DNA from: Prevotella aurantiaca JCM 15754 | GTDB taxonomy: Bacteria > Bacteroidota > Bacteroidia > Bacteroidales > Bacteroidaceae | Direction: 5' to 3' | Assembly: GCF_000614025.1 (NCBI RefSeq) | Contig: NZ_BAKF01000018.1 | Location: 1 to 55,086, forward strand | Length of the DNA stretch: 55,086 bases | In this document: piece after piece, positions 28,509 to 37,509 of the stretch | Layout of the letters: each line of letters begins with the position of its first letter | How positions within the stretch are numbered: position 1 is the first letter of the stretch | Translations under genes and position numbers: made by a program | The notes under the pieces: model-generated | What the model was told of the DNA's origin: nothing | Databases searched by the model: none | The model's input: only the letters and a program-made list of their open reading frames with translations

Positions 28509-29903
28509 GGTAAAGACATACATCGACACCCACAAACTGCTCCGTCCAGATGGTCGTTACATCGTTGGACTATCCGGAGGAGCCGACAGTGTCGCTCTTA
28601 TACTTATACTTAAGGAATTAGGTTACTGCATTGAAGCAGCACATTGCAACTTCCATTTGCGTGGCAAAGAGAGCCAACGAGACGAAGATTTCTGCATAAA
28701 GCTGTGCGAAAAGAATAATATTAAACTACACCTAATTCACTTTTATACAGCAGAATACGCAGAATTAAATAAAGTAAGTATTGAAATGGCAGCTCGAAAA
28801 CAGCGTTATGACTATTTCGAAACCTTACGAAAAGAGATTGATGCCGATGCGATTTGCATTGCACACCATCGTGATGATTCGGTAGAAACAGTACTTCTTA
28901 ATCTTGTCCGTGGTACTGGCTTACGCGGATTGATGGGTATTCGTCCTCGTAACCAACATATTTTACGCCCCCTCCTAACTTGTTCTAAGTCTGAGATTGA
29001 GGACTATTTGTCTGCAAAAGAACAACCTTTTGTTACCGATAGTAGTAATCTCGTAGCTGATGTAAAGCGAAATAAACTTAGAATAGAGGTTGTTCCAACG
29101 TTGAAAGAAATCAATCCATCGCTTGATGATACCATTGTTAGAATGTCGGAAAATATCGGTGAAGCGCAGAAAATCATCAATGCATCTTTAGAAAACGCCT
29201 TTCATCGCATTGTAACGGTAGAGAATGAAGAGGTAGACGCTTTGTTGCTACGTCTTCAAGAAGGTATTCCTTCCCAAGTTTTGCCCAACCTCCGTATCAA
29301 TATAGCAGCCCTTATAGATTATGTTTCTCCTGAATACTTCCTCTTTTATCTTCTCTCTCCCTATGGTTTTACTTCACCACAGATACGACATATCGCTCTT
29401 TCGTCATCATCAGAGAGTGGAAAAGAATATATAACAGATACTTACACGCTTCTATTCGATAGAAAGATGATGCTTCTTTCAAGGCGTGAAAAGACAGTTC
29501 AGCGCCTTTACAACTGTTCCAAATAGGCAAATTTGTCCACTCAGACCAATGTATGATTGAGATAATAGAAGAAGTTGTAGACAATAATTTTACCATTCCT
29601 ACCACCCCAAACGAGATTGTTGTAGACAAGGCGAAGGTGCATTTTCCACTTGTTTTGCGCCGTACAGCAACGGCAGACCGCTTCCGTCCTTTTGGAATGA
29701 AAGGCTCTAAGCTGGTTAGCGACTACCTTACGAACATAAAAGTTGATGCCATCAGCAAGCGCAAACAACTCGTTTTAGTTGATGGTAACAATGAAATCAT
29801 GTGGTTGGTGAGTCGCCGTTCCAGTGAAACATATCGCATTACAAGAAACACTACGACAGCTTTGCGCATTCGCTTCTTATCGTCTCACACTACCCTTGTT
29901 TAG
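28498..29903 (+). CDS. tilS: tRNA(Ile)-lysidine synthase, frameshifted as given
   Basis: This enzyme converts the anticodon wobble C of tRNA-Ile2 to lysidine, which is essential for AUA decoding. The N-terminal ATPase domain shows the PP-loop SGGADSVAL and HCNFHLRGKES. The first frame ends at 29526. The C-terminal domain (FPLVLRRTATADRFRPFGMK, LVSDYLTNIK) is in another frame that is open from 29490. Adding one A to the run at 29489-29492 gives a continuous product of about 468 residues, normal for Bacteroidales. The break is therefore probably a homopolymer error. It is last in the rnd-like/rlmI/tilS operon. Confidence 0.93.
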
Positions 29904-29944
29904 TGTAGAAGGCTTACTTGATAAGAGATTAAAAAGCAATAAAA

Positions 29945-30102
29945 CTGTAAATATTTTTTCAAAGCATGATTGTTGTCTAACAAGCTATATATCAATACTT
30001 TGCAATACCCATTGTTTTGCAAGGTAAAAGCGCCTGTTTTGCACGATAAAAGAGCCTATATTGCAACGCAAAACAGACGCTTTTACAATGCGAAACAACT
30101 TA
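29945..30102 (-). repeat. 22-bp-period intergenic repeat array 5 with tail (reverse)
   Basis: Units occur at 29993, 30015, 30037, 30059 and 30081, each 22 bases. The tail is on the left: on the minus strand it reads CAATGGGTATTGCAAAGTAT, TTGATA, and further out GAAAAAATATTTACAG. It lies in the gap between tilS and the convergent tRNA-Arg gene. Confidence 0.88.
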
Positions 30103-30354
30103 CCTTGCTTTTCACTTGTATTTTTCTTTACAATCCAGAACCATTATACGGGCAAACCATACCTATATTAAGGTGGTACAATTTGTTCTTTAGTGGTTGT
30201 CTATTCAGTCGTTTACATTAAGAAGCGCTACCCACAGGATAGAACAAAAGACTTTCTTTCGAGCTGCTATTTGATACTTAACACATTGTTTTACCACCTT
30301 TGCGACAAACTTACCAGCAACAAATAAGGGAATACCGAAGTATTCCCTATGCTG

Positions 30355-30428
30355 TGACTCCGATGGGATTCAAACCCATGACCTCAGGAACCGGAATCCT
30401 GCGCTCTATTCAGCTAAGCTACGGAGCC
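30355..30428 (-). tRNA. tRNA-Arg (anticodon CCG)
   Basis: On the minus strand the acceptor arms GGCTCCG and CGGAGTC pair (one G-U). The D arm (TAGCTTAGCTGAATAGAGC), the anticodon arm CAGGA-TTCCGGT-TCCTG with anticodon CCG, and a TPsiC arm ATGGG-TTTGAAT-CCCAT are all present. Length is 74 nt with discriminator A, and no CCA is encoded. Upstream, at 30330-30350, AGGGAATACCGAAGTATTCCCT forms a hairpin past the 3' end that could act as a terminator. Confidence 0.95.
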
Positions 30429-30680
30429 ATTAAAACAGATTACAGAAGTACTGCTAAATGGGGCAAAAAAGAATTTTTTAGCCTATTAAATGCAGTTATT
30501 TCTTATGTGCAAAGATACGGCAAAGTTTGGAATTGGCAAAATTTACATTCTACAAAATGCGGTATAAAGCAGATGTAAAGAAATCATATTATTGAGAAAA
30601 CCAAGCATTTTAAGGTTCTTAAACAAAGCTTATGAAGTAACCGTTTGTATCATTAGTTTTGTTAAGTAATACTTAATAAC

Positions 30681-30711
30681 TTGATTATCAAGCATTATTT
30701 TCGTACCTTTG
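30681..30711 (+). promoter_or_regulatory. Promoter of the transglycosylase gene
   Basis: TTG at 30681-30683, a 20-base spacer and TACCTTTG at 30704-30711 match the consensus exactly. Transcription should begin near 30717, giving a leader of about 100 nt. Confidence 0.8.
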
Positions 30712-30716
30712 CAGCC

Positions 30717-30830
30717 GTTAATATGAAGCCGAGGTTAGGTGCACCGATTCTCATGTACGCCCTACCGCATGACTTACCTATGCTTTTGGCAAGTTTATAG
30801 GCTTCGGAAAATTGTATATAATGAGAATCT
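30717..30830 (+). promoter_or_regulatory. Candidate structured cis-regulatory leader with start-codon complement
   Basis: The leader can fold as a three-way junction. P1 is GAAGCC (30725-30730) with GGCTTC (30800-30805). P2 is GGTTAGG with CCTACC (about 30733-30739 and 30761-30766). P3 is CTTACC with GGCAAG (about 30773-30778 and 30788-30793). The P2 loop contains GATTCTCAT (30746-30754), which is the exact reverse complement of ATGAGAATC at the start codon (30821-30829). Pairing of these would block translation initiation. I do not recognise it as a known riboswitch class. Confidence 0.5.
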
Positions 30831-31249
30831 TGAAATTATTGATAGTAGGATTTTTAATGACAATGGCAGCTGGTTCTGCAAGTGCAGGAACCGCCGAAAA
30901 GATTGAAAATTTTGACTGGCGCCCCGTGATGGACGCTATTATGCATGTAGAAAGTAGAGGAAATGCAAAGGCGGTGAATGGTCCACACGCTGGAATTTTG
31001 CAGATTTCGCATCACGTAGTAAACGAATGTAATAACATCTTGAAGAGTAAAGGCAGCAAGAAACGCTATAATTTAGCCGACCGCTTCAGTCCTGCTAAGT
31101 CGAGAGAGATGTTTGTTTTGTTCCAATCACGCCATAATGTAGCCAACAATATAGAGAAGGCTATTCGCATGTGGCATGGTGGAATCAACTTCAGCGTAAG
31201 CAAAACGCAGAACTATTATAATATGGTGAAGAAGTTTTTAAGGCTCTAA
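30821..31249 (+). CDS. Small exported lytic transglycosylase-like protein
   Basis: This 142-residue protein has a signal peptide (MRILKLLIVGFLMTMAAGSASA) and a lysozyme-like fold. The catalytic Glu is in MHVESRGNAKAVNG, followed by AGILQIS, matching the SLT/lysozyme-like pattern ES-x-G-x-x-x-AVNGxxAGxLQI. The C-terminus contains IRMWHGGINFS, then NYYNMVKKF. It is likely to cut peptidoglycan glycan strands in the periplasm. ATG 30821 is used; the TTG at 30812 is less likely. The leader suggests post-transcriptional control. Confidence 0.82.
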   Translation: MRILKLLIVGFLMTMAAGSASAGTAEKIENFDWRPVMDAIMHVESRGNAKAVNGPHAGILQISHHVVNECNNILKSKGSKKRYNLADRFSPAKSREMFVLFQSRHNVANNIEKAIRMWHGGINFSVSKTQNYYNMVKKFLRL

Positions 31250-31272
31250 GCAGTCGTTAAGAGGACAATAAC

Positions 31273-31327
31273 AAAAAACTTCGGTGCATTGATAAAATGT
31301 AATATCCAATGCTTCGAAGTTTTTTTA
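31273..31327 (+). terminator. Terminator of the transglycosylase gene
   Basis: AAAACTTCG and TGCATTG pair with CAATGC and CGAAGTTTT to give an interrupted stem. Seven T follow at 31320-31326. Confidence 0.8.
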
Positions 31328-31442
31328 TAGTAGGTTGTGAAGTGGCAATCAAGACGTTATGGCACACTCTTGTAGGCTGACGATTTCGGCATAATGTTTG
31401 TTCGATAAATCTAAAAAGATAAAATATAAGACTGTTTAGGAT

Positions 31443-32540
31443 ATGAGTATAATAGGAATAATTGTGTTTCTCCTTGTTTTATTAGGGAGTAGCGGATACA
31501 TTGGTTGGCATGTTTGGCAGCTGTTGCCGTTAGGATTGGTTGGTAAATGGCTTGTCGTGGGTGCTATGCTGCTGTGTTTCCTTACTATTTTCGCCAATTT
31601 TATTTTAGACAAGAGCCCTATGCGCGTGGCAATAGCGATGTATGAGGTGGGCAATTCGTCTATTTTCATCGGCTTATACCTGCTCATGTTCTTCCTTGTT
31701 CTCGACTTAGGACGACTTGTTCGCCTTGTTCCGAAATCGTTTTTATACAATAGTTGGGCAGGAACAGCAACTATCTTTGTCGTCATCGTGGGCCTGTTTG
31801 TCTATGGTTATCTTAACTATCTGCACAAGGAACGTGTAGAATTGACGCTGAATACTGAAAAGAAAATGAAACAAAAGCATCGTGTTGTGATGATGACCGA
31901 CCTGCATTTGGGCTACCATAATCGGGCTGACGAGTTCAGAAAGTGGGTAGACAAGGTGAACAAAGAGCAACCAGAAGCTATTCTTATCGCAGGCGACATC
32001 ATCGATAGGAGTATCCGTGCTTTGACAGAACAGGATATGGCAGCAGAGTTTAGAAGGCTAAAAGCACCCGTATATGCTTGTCTTGGCAACCACGAATATT
32101 ATAGCGGAGAACCTGATGCAAAGCGGTTTTACGAGGAAGCGGGCATTCATTTGCTTATCGACAACTATGCTTTAGTGCCTTTAAAGGGTGGCGATACGCT
32201 ACTTGTTGTGGGGCGTGATGATCGCACAAATAAGCGTAGAGCACGCTTAAAAAACCTTATGGAGAAGGTGCCGAAGGGTTATTACACCCTACTTTTAGAC
32301 CATCAGCCTTATCATTTAGAGGAAGCTGAGCAGGCAGGCATTGACTTTCAGCTGTCTGGACACACGCATTATGGACAGGTTTGGCCCATCAGTTGGATCG
32401 AAGACCTTATATATGAAAAGGCTTTCGGACCATTGCAAAAGGGTGAAACACAATATTATGTGTCGTCAGGCATTGGTATTTGGGGTGGAAAATTTAGGAT
32501 TGGTACACGCTCTGAATACGTGGTTGCAGAACTTCAGTAG
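31443..32540 (+). CDS. Membrane-anchored metallophosphoesterase (YkuE-like)
   Basis: The 365-residue protein has four predicted transmembrane segments in its first 130 residues, then a calcineurin-like phosphoesterase domain. Metal-ligand motifs are in order: MTDLHLGYH, LIAGDIIDRS, CLGNHEYYSG, and LSGHTHYGQVWP. Related proteins act on lipid head-group or UDP-sugar pyrophosphates; the substrate is unknown here. It lies about 190 bases downstream of a terminator, so it probably has its own promoter. A hairpin region follows at about 32600-32642 (AAAAACCATAAAG...CTTTATGGTTTTT). Confidence 0.9.
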   Translation: MSIIGIIVFLLVLLGSSGYIGWHVWQLLPLGLVGKWLVVGAMLLCFLTIFANFILDKSPMRVAIAMYEVGNSSIFIGLYLLMFFLVLDLGRLVRLVPKSFLYNSWAGTATIFVVIVGLFVYGYLNYLHKERVELTLNTEKKMKQKHRVVMMTDLHLGYHNRADEFRKWVDKVNKEQPEAILIAGDIIDRSIRALTEQDMAAEFRRLKAPVYACLGNHEYYSGEPDAKRFYEEAGIHLLIDNYALVPLKGGDTLLVVGRDDRTNKRRARLKNLMEKVPKGYYTLLLDHQPYHLEEAEQAGIDFQLSGHTHYGQVWPISWIEDLIYEKAFGPLQKGETQYYVSSGIGIWGGKFRIGTRSEYVVAELQ

Positions 32541-32598
32541 TGCTTTGGTTCGGAAAACAAACTACAAAGGATTAGGATTAGAATAAGTCTATAAAAAG

Positions 32599-32643
32599 CA
32601 AAAACCATAAAGCAGCGTACAACTTGCTACTTTATGGTTTTTG
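32599..32643. terminator. Bidirectional terminator between the phosphoesterase and sdaA
   Basis: AAAAACCATAAAG (about 32600-32612) pairs with CTTTATGGTTTTT (32630-32642). A and T tracts on both sides allow termination on either strand of the converging genes. Confidence 0.75.
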
Positions 32644-32709
32644 TTTATATCTGTAAATGGATATGGTATGCCCTCTATTACAATTCAATGTGCATACTAA
32701 CGATATGCT

Positions 32710-33917
32710 TTAACGGTCAAAATCGTGCGCCAAACCGCCTTCGCTGGTTTCCTTATAGAGCGATGGCAGGTCGTGTCCAGTCTGTTTCATCACCCTAACC
32801 ACCTTGTCAAACGATATATGATGGCGCCCATCGCTGAAGTTCGCATATAGTTGTGCATCGAGCGCGCGGCATGCTGCGAATGCATTTCGCTCTATACAAG
32901 GTATTTGAACAAGTCCACACACAGGGTCGCAGGTCATGCCAAGATGGTGTTCCAAGCCCATTTCAGCCGCATATTCAATCTGCGAAGGTGTACCACCGAA
33001 CAACTGACAAGCGGCTGCAGAAGCCATAGCGCAGGCCACTCCGACCTCGCCTTGACAACCAACTTCGGCTCCAGAGATTGACGCATTCGCTTTTACGACA
33101 TTGCCAAACAGACCTGCTGTTGCCAAAGCACGTAGTATTTTGCGCTCCGAAAACTGGTGGGCTTTATATAAATGGTATAACACAGCTGGCATAACACCGC
33201 ACGAACCACAGGTTGGAGCCGTTACGATGGTACCGCACGAAGCATTCTCTTCGCTCACCGCAAGGGCATAAGAATATACTAAACCACGTGATTGTAAACT
33301 GGTTTTATAGCTCTGTGCTTGATATAATAGTTGCTTGCTTTGCGTGAAAGTTTTAGCGGACCAGGCAGAACACCGTCGTTTTCCAATCCAGACTCTACGG
33401 CTTCGCACATTATCGTCCATACTTCATGTAGGTATTCCCATATTTCTGCGCCCTCACACTCGTCCACATATTCCCAGAAACCGCGCCCGTTGTCTTCGCA
33501 CCAGTTCTGAATATCCCTCAAAGTAGATAGCTCATAAACTGGCTCAGTATAGAAAAGGTCGGCCTTTCCCTTGCCTTCTGAAAGGGCACCACCGCCCACA
33601 CTGTAGACCACCCACTCGTCTTCAACTTGCTTCTCAGCATTGAAGGCTTTATAACGCATACCATTTGTATGGTAAGGCAACACCGTTCCTGGCTGCCATA
33701 GTATTTCTACGGGAGCAATTTCCGATAGCACTTCGGTGATGGCTACGTCTGTAAGGTGACCTTTTCCTGTAGCTGCCAAACTGCCATATAAAGTAACTTC
33801 AAAAGCTTTTGCATTTAAATTTCGATGTGCAAATATCTCTGCTGCATGTGCAGGTCCCATGGTATGGCTGCTTGAAGGGCCTTTTCCTATTCTAAAAATC
33901 TCTTTTAACGAGTTCAT
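32710..33917 (-). CDS. sdaA: L-serine ammonia-lyase (iron-sulfur), frameshifted as given
   Basis: This 4Fe-4S enzyme deaminates L-serine to pyruvate and ammonia, and in Prevotella it is one way to catabolise amino acids. The beta domain starts at ATG 33917 ([20 protein letters not shown]). The alpha domain has cluster cysteines in [20 protein letters not shown] and [13 protein letters not shown]. The first frame goes off after [10 protein letters not shown]; the second continues [20 protein letters not shown]. Adding one G to AAGCAC (about 33319) gives [13 protein letters not shown] and a single chain of about 402 residues, the usual fused length. The break is probably a homopolymer error. 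Confidence 0.94.
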
Positions 33918-34122
33918 AAATAACAATTAGGTTGTCTTGAAATAATATTGTGGATAAAGCAAAGTTGCGCTATTGTTTTCCGACAAATACCTTTATGTAT
34001 ATGCACAACGGGCACAAGCTACTCTTTCACAGCTGCAAATGTAGTGATTTAATATGGATTTAAGCTACCAAAAGCAATAAAAATGCGTTTATATACGGCT
34101 TTCATGGCAATTTAACAACATT

Positions 34123-34157
34123 AAAAAAAGGCCACTCCTTCACAGGTATGGCCTTTT
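34123..34157 (-). terminator. rho: Terminator of rho
   Basis: On the minus strand, AAAAGGCCA and TGGCCTTTT form the stem, and the T tract continues to seven T. It lies 30 bases past the rho stop codon. Confidence 0.85.
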
Positions 34158-34186
34158 CGAAAGTATTTAATAAATGATTGATAGGT

Positions 34187-36184
34187 TTATCCGTTCATTG
34201 ATAATAAGAACTCATTGTTATCGTGTGTACGTAACATTCTGTCGTGAATAGAGTTCATTGCCTCTATCGGATTCATATCTGCGATGTACTTTCGTAGTAT
34301 CCACATACGATCGATAGTAGTCTTATCCTGCAACAAATCGTCGCGACGAGTACTCGAAGCAACAAGATTGACAGATGGGAAGATACGCTTGTTGCTGAGC
34401 GAACGGTCGAGTTGCAACTCCATATTACCCGTTCCCTTGAACTCTTCGAAGATAACTTCGTCCATCTTTGAACCTGTATCGATAAGTGCAGTAGCTATAA
34501 TGGTGAGCGAACCGCCACCTTCTATATTACGTGCAGCACCGAAAAAGCGCTTCGGTTTCTGCAATGCGTTGGCATCAACACCACCCGTTAGCACCTTACC
34601 AGAGGCTGGAGCAACGGTGTTATAAGCACGTGCAAGACGAGTAATTGAGTCGAGGAAGATGACAACATCGTGCCCACACTCAACCATTCGTTTCGCTTTT
34701 TCAAGAACAATACCTGCAATTTTCACATGACGTTCGGCTGGTTCATCGAACGTTGAAGCTATTACTTCAGCATTAACAGTACGCGCCATGTCGGTAACTT
34801 CCTCTGGACGCTCGTCTATAAGAAGCATCATTAGGTAAGCCTCAGGGTGATTTGCTGCAATGGCATTAGCTATATCTTTCATCAAGATAGTCTTACCTGT
34901 CTTTGGTTGTGCCACTATGAGAGCACGTTGGCCCTTACCTATTGGTGAGAAAAGGTCTACCACGCGTGTTGAAAGGTTCGTTGTGCGTGGGTCACCGCAT
35001 AGCGTAAACTTCTCATCGGGGAATAAAGGAGTAAGATGTTCGAACGAAACACGGTCTCGAACTTCCGATGGTACACGTCCGTTTATCTTGTCTATGGTTG
35101 TAAGAGGGAAGTATTTCTCGCCTTCGCGTGGTGGTCTTACGTGACATTCCACTACATCTCCCGTCTTCAAACCATTTTGTTTGATTTGGTTTGCAGGCAC
35201 ATACACATCGTCTGGAGACGATAAATAGTTGTAATCGCTAGAGCGAAGGAAGCCATAACCGTCTGGCATGACTTCTAGAACACCATTTGCTTTAATGATA
35301 TCGTTAAAGTCATAGGCTTCAGCAGCGCTTTGTTGAATTGCTGCTTCAGCATAATACGAAGGATGACTTGTTTCGTTCGACATATTAGGACGGTCGAACA
35401 TATCGTATGAAGGAACCATTCCTTGGTCTTCGATAGGAATATCCAATACGGTGATAAAGTCTGTTCCATCACCTGGGTCGCCCGGCCATATACCTTCAGC
35501 GACTAAGTTTGCCTCTTCTTCCATATGCTCATTGTGTGCATTTACCTTTGCTTGGAGCTGCTCGATGAGGTTTTCTGTAGCTTCGCCTTCGGCGTTTTCT
35601 ATGTTTTTAGGAGTGAATCCTGCTTCTGGAATAATATCTTCTGGATTATCATTAGTAGGTGTTTCTACTTCTGGAACTTCGGCTACTGGAGCCTCAACAG
35701 TTTCTTCTGGTTGTGTTTCAGCAGGTGTTTCCACTATTGGTTCAGCCTCTGGAGCTTCCTCAACCGCAACAGGTTTTGGAGCCTCTTTAGGTTCTTCCTT
35801 CTTCTTTCGTCCACGTTTTTTTGGAGCTTCTTCCTTTACTTCAGGTGCTACTTCTTCCTTTTCAGCAGGTTGTTCTTCGGGCATATCCTTAAACAAACCA
35901 GGCTGTGTAACACCTTGTGGTTTATTTTTTTGGAGGTCAAAGTTCTCTCCTTCCTTTCCATGAACGGTATAAACTTTATCTGGATCCTTCTTTGTTATCC
36001 TCGTACGCTTACGCTTTGTTGCTCCCAAAGGGTGCGATGCGCCAGCATTCATGGCTTGCCTGTCTAATATGGCATAGATAATGGACTCTTTATCGTCGGT
36101 CTTTTTAAAATCCGCATCAATGTCCTTTGCGATACTCTCCAATTCGGAAGTATCCTTTTCTAATAATTCTTCTTTACTAAACAT
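34187..36184 (-). CDS. rho: Transcription termination factor Rho with a large N-terminal insertion
   Basis: This is the hexameric RNA helicase that ends transcripts. In its 665 residues are a Rho_N-like segment (residues 1-45), a low-complexity insertion (about 50-290) rich in Glu, Pro, Ala and Lys with a basic patch [10 protein letters not shown], the cold-shock-type RNA-binding fold ([16 protein letters not shown] at 301-316), and the RecA-type ATPase. The latter has Walker [22 protein letters not shown], the Q and R loops, and [22 protein letters not shown]. coli Rho has 419 residues, so the extra length is in the insertion. Such insertions are typical of Bacteroidetes Rho and may drive condensate formation. 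Confidence 0.97.
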   Translation of the reverse strand: MFSKEELLEKDTSELESIAKDIDADFKKTDDKESIIYAILDRQAMNAGASHPLGATKRKRTRITKKDPDKVYTVHGKEGENFDLQKNKPQGVTQPGLFKDMPEEQPAEKEEVAPEVKEEAPKKRGRKKKEEPKEAPKPVAVEEAPEAEPIVETPAETQPEETVEAPVAEVPEVETPTNDNPEDIIPEAGFTPKNIENAEGEATENLIEQLQAKVNAHNEHMEEEANLVAEGIWPGDPGDGTDFITVLDIPIEDQGMVPSYDMFDRPNMSNETSHPSYYAEAAIQQSAAEAYDFNDIIKANGVLEVMPDGYGFLRSSDYNYLSSPDDVYVPANQIKQNGLKTGDVVECHVRPPREGEKYFPLTTIDKINGRVPSEVRDRVSFEHLTPLFPDEKFTLCGDPRTTNLSTRVVDLFSPIGKGQRALIVAQPKTGKTILMKDIANAIAANHPEAYLMMLLIDERPEEVTDMARTVNAEVIASTFDEPAERHVKIAGIVLEKAKRMVECGHDVVIFLDSITRLARAYNTVAPASGKVLTGGVDANALQKPKRFFGAARNIEGGGSLTIIATALIDTGSKMDEVIFEEFKGTGNMELQLDRSLSNKRIFPSVNLVASSTRRDDLLQDKTTIDRMWILRKYIADMNPIEAMNSIHDRMLRTHDNNEFLLSMNG

Positions 36185-36231
36185 AAAGTATTATGTGTGT
36201 TATATCGAAATTTTGATTTTGTGGAGGTAAA

Positions 36232-36249
36232 GGTTTCGGAACCGAAACC
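36232..36249 (-). promoter_or_regulatory. Inverted repeat in the rho leader
   Basis: GGTTTCGG and CCGAAACC are separated by two bases, giving a near-perfect 18-base palindrome. It is within the leader between the -7 box (36270-36277) and ATG 36184. It may be an mRNA hairpin or a dimer-binding operator. Confidence 0.5.
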
Positions 36250-36269
36250 CTATGTATTCAAAACATCTG

Positions 36270-36277
36270 CAAAGTTA
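36270..36277 (-). promoter_or_regulatory. -7 promoter box for rho
   Basis: The minus strand reads TAACTTTG, matching TAnnTTTG, 86 bases before the start codon. Confidence 0.6.
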
Positions 36278-36308
36278 AGTTATTTATTTGAATACAACAA
36301 ATGATTGC

Positions 36309-37352
36309 CTACTTTTTTTTCAATTCGTCTTGAAAAGCAAGTATTGCCTTCAACGTTATTTGTTCCGCTTCTTCGATAGAGCAATGTAGTTTTCCTCCCG
36401 AAGCGTCTGCATGACCTCCTCCATTAAAGAATTCTACTGCCATAGGTTGGCAGTGAAAGCCGTTACCAGAGCGCAAACTGACGAGCACAAGGTTGGGTTT
36501 TTCGGTATCTTCGCGCAATGATATGCTTAGTTTTAAGCCTTTAATCTGTTGCGGTATATTGACTACGCCTTCCAAATCACCTTTAATAAAGTGGAAGCGA
36601 CGCATGTCTTCGCGTGTTACAGTAAAGTAAGCTGCATGCAATTCGTTCACAACTTGCATCTTATTTGCAATGATATGTCCACGCAAACGGAGTGCATTTA
36701 CGGAGTAATTATGGTATACTCGGTTGTAGATACTGTCTTTATCGATACCTTTAGAGAGCAGTTGTCCGATAACAAAGTATATTTCCGGGCGTGTAGAATT
36801 GTATGTAAAGCCGCCTGTATCGGTCATCATGCCACAATAGATGCACTGTGCGCATACTTTCGACATGTCTTCGTAGCCTCCCAACTGGCTGATAATGTAG
36901 AACACCATTTCGCTTGTGCTCGACATATTCGGCCTTGATACTGTTATGTCATTATTGGTTTCAGGTTCTAAGTGGTGGTCTATAAGGATTCGTTTTGCCT
37001 TACAACCGACAAGAGTTGGCTGCATTGCATCTACACGCATGTGCTGATTAAAGTCCATGCAGCATACAAGGTCGGCATTATCGAAAGCCTCTTGAACACG
37101 TTCAGGATTTTTATCGTAGCGCAAAACAGTGTTTGCTCCAGGCAACCACTGCAGAAAATCGGGGAAAGCATCGGGCATACAAACGATTACATCGGTCTTT
37201 CCTATCTGGTTAAGATACGATTTCCATGCTAACGAAGCGCCCATAGCGTCTCCATCTGGCGATTTGTGTGCACATATAACGATGTGTTTTGATTCGGCAA
37301 TAAGCTGCTGAAGCTGTTCCGCTTCTGCTTCGCTTAACAAGTTTGTGTTCAT
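36309..37352 (-). CDS. nrnA: DHH-family nanoRNase / pAp phosphatase (NrnA-like)
   Basis: The 347-residue enzyme degrades very short RNAs and may hydrolyse 3'-phosphoadenosine 5'-phosphate. DHH motifs are in order: CAHKSPDGDAMGAS, CCMDFN, LIDHHLEPE, and the TDTGGFTYNS motif. The C-terminal DHHA1 domain contains the substrate-binding GGGHADASGG. It lies between rho and a nucleotidyltransferase gene on the same strand and is separated from each by leader regions that contain inverted repeats. Confidence 0.93.
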   Translation of the reverse strand: MNTNLLSEAEAEQLQQLIAESKHIVICAHKSPDGDAMGASLAWKSYLNQIGKTDVIVCMPDAFPDFLQWLPGANTVLRYDKNPERVQEAFDNADLVCCMDFNQHMRVDAMQPTLVGCKAKRILIDHHLEPETNNDITVSRPNMSSTSEMVFYIISQLGGYEDMSKVCAQCIYCGMMTDTGGFTYNSTRPEIYFVIGQLLSKGIDKDSIYNRVYHNYSVNALRLRGHIIANKMQVVNELHAAYFTVTREDMRRFHFIKGDLEGVVNIPQQIKGLKLSISLREDTEKPNLVLVSLRSGNGFHCQPMAVEFFNGGGHADASGGKLHCSIEEAEQITLKAILAFQDELKKK

Positions 37353-37380
37353 TTGTTTCTGTATTGTTCTTATGTTTTAG

Positions 37381-37410
37381 CTATTTCGGTACCACTCTGT
37401 ACCGAAATAG
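37381..37410 (-). promoter_or_regulatory. Perfect 12-bp inverted repeat upstream of nrnA
   Basis: CTATTTCGGTAC (37381-37392) and GTACCGAAATAG (37399-37410) are exact complements with a six-base loop. It lies 29 bases upstream of the nrnA start. No T tract follows on the minus strand, so it is more like a leader hairpin or an operator than a terminator. Confidence 0.55.
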
Positions 37411-37509
37411 CATATAGGTATTTAGCGTTTAAGGCTGTTGCTGATAAAATGCGGTTGTAGCATTTTGCGATGCTAGATCTACCACAACGTGGCGTTTTCA
37501 GTACGTTCC

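Noticed and set aside
30300..30578. 92-aa frame on the plus strand
   Set aside because: It runs through the tRNA-Arg gene on the opposite strand and has no independent support.
4711..33320. Six true pseudogenes
   Set aside because: They include dnaB and ftsK, which should be essential, and nearly all are repaired by one base in a homopolymer.
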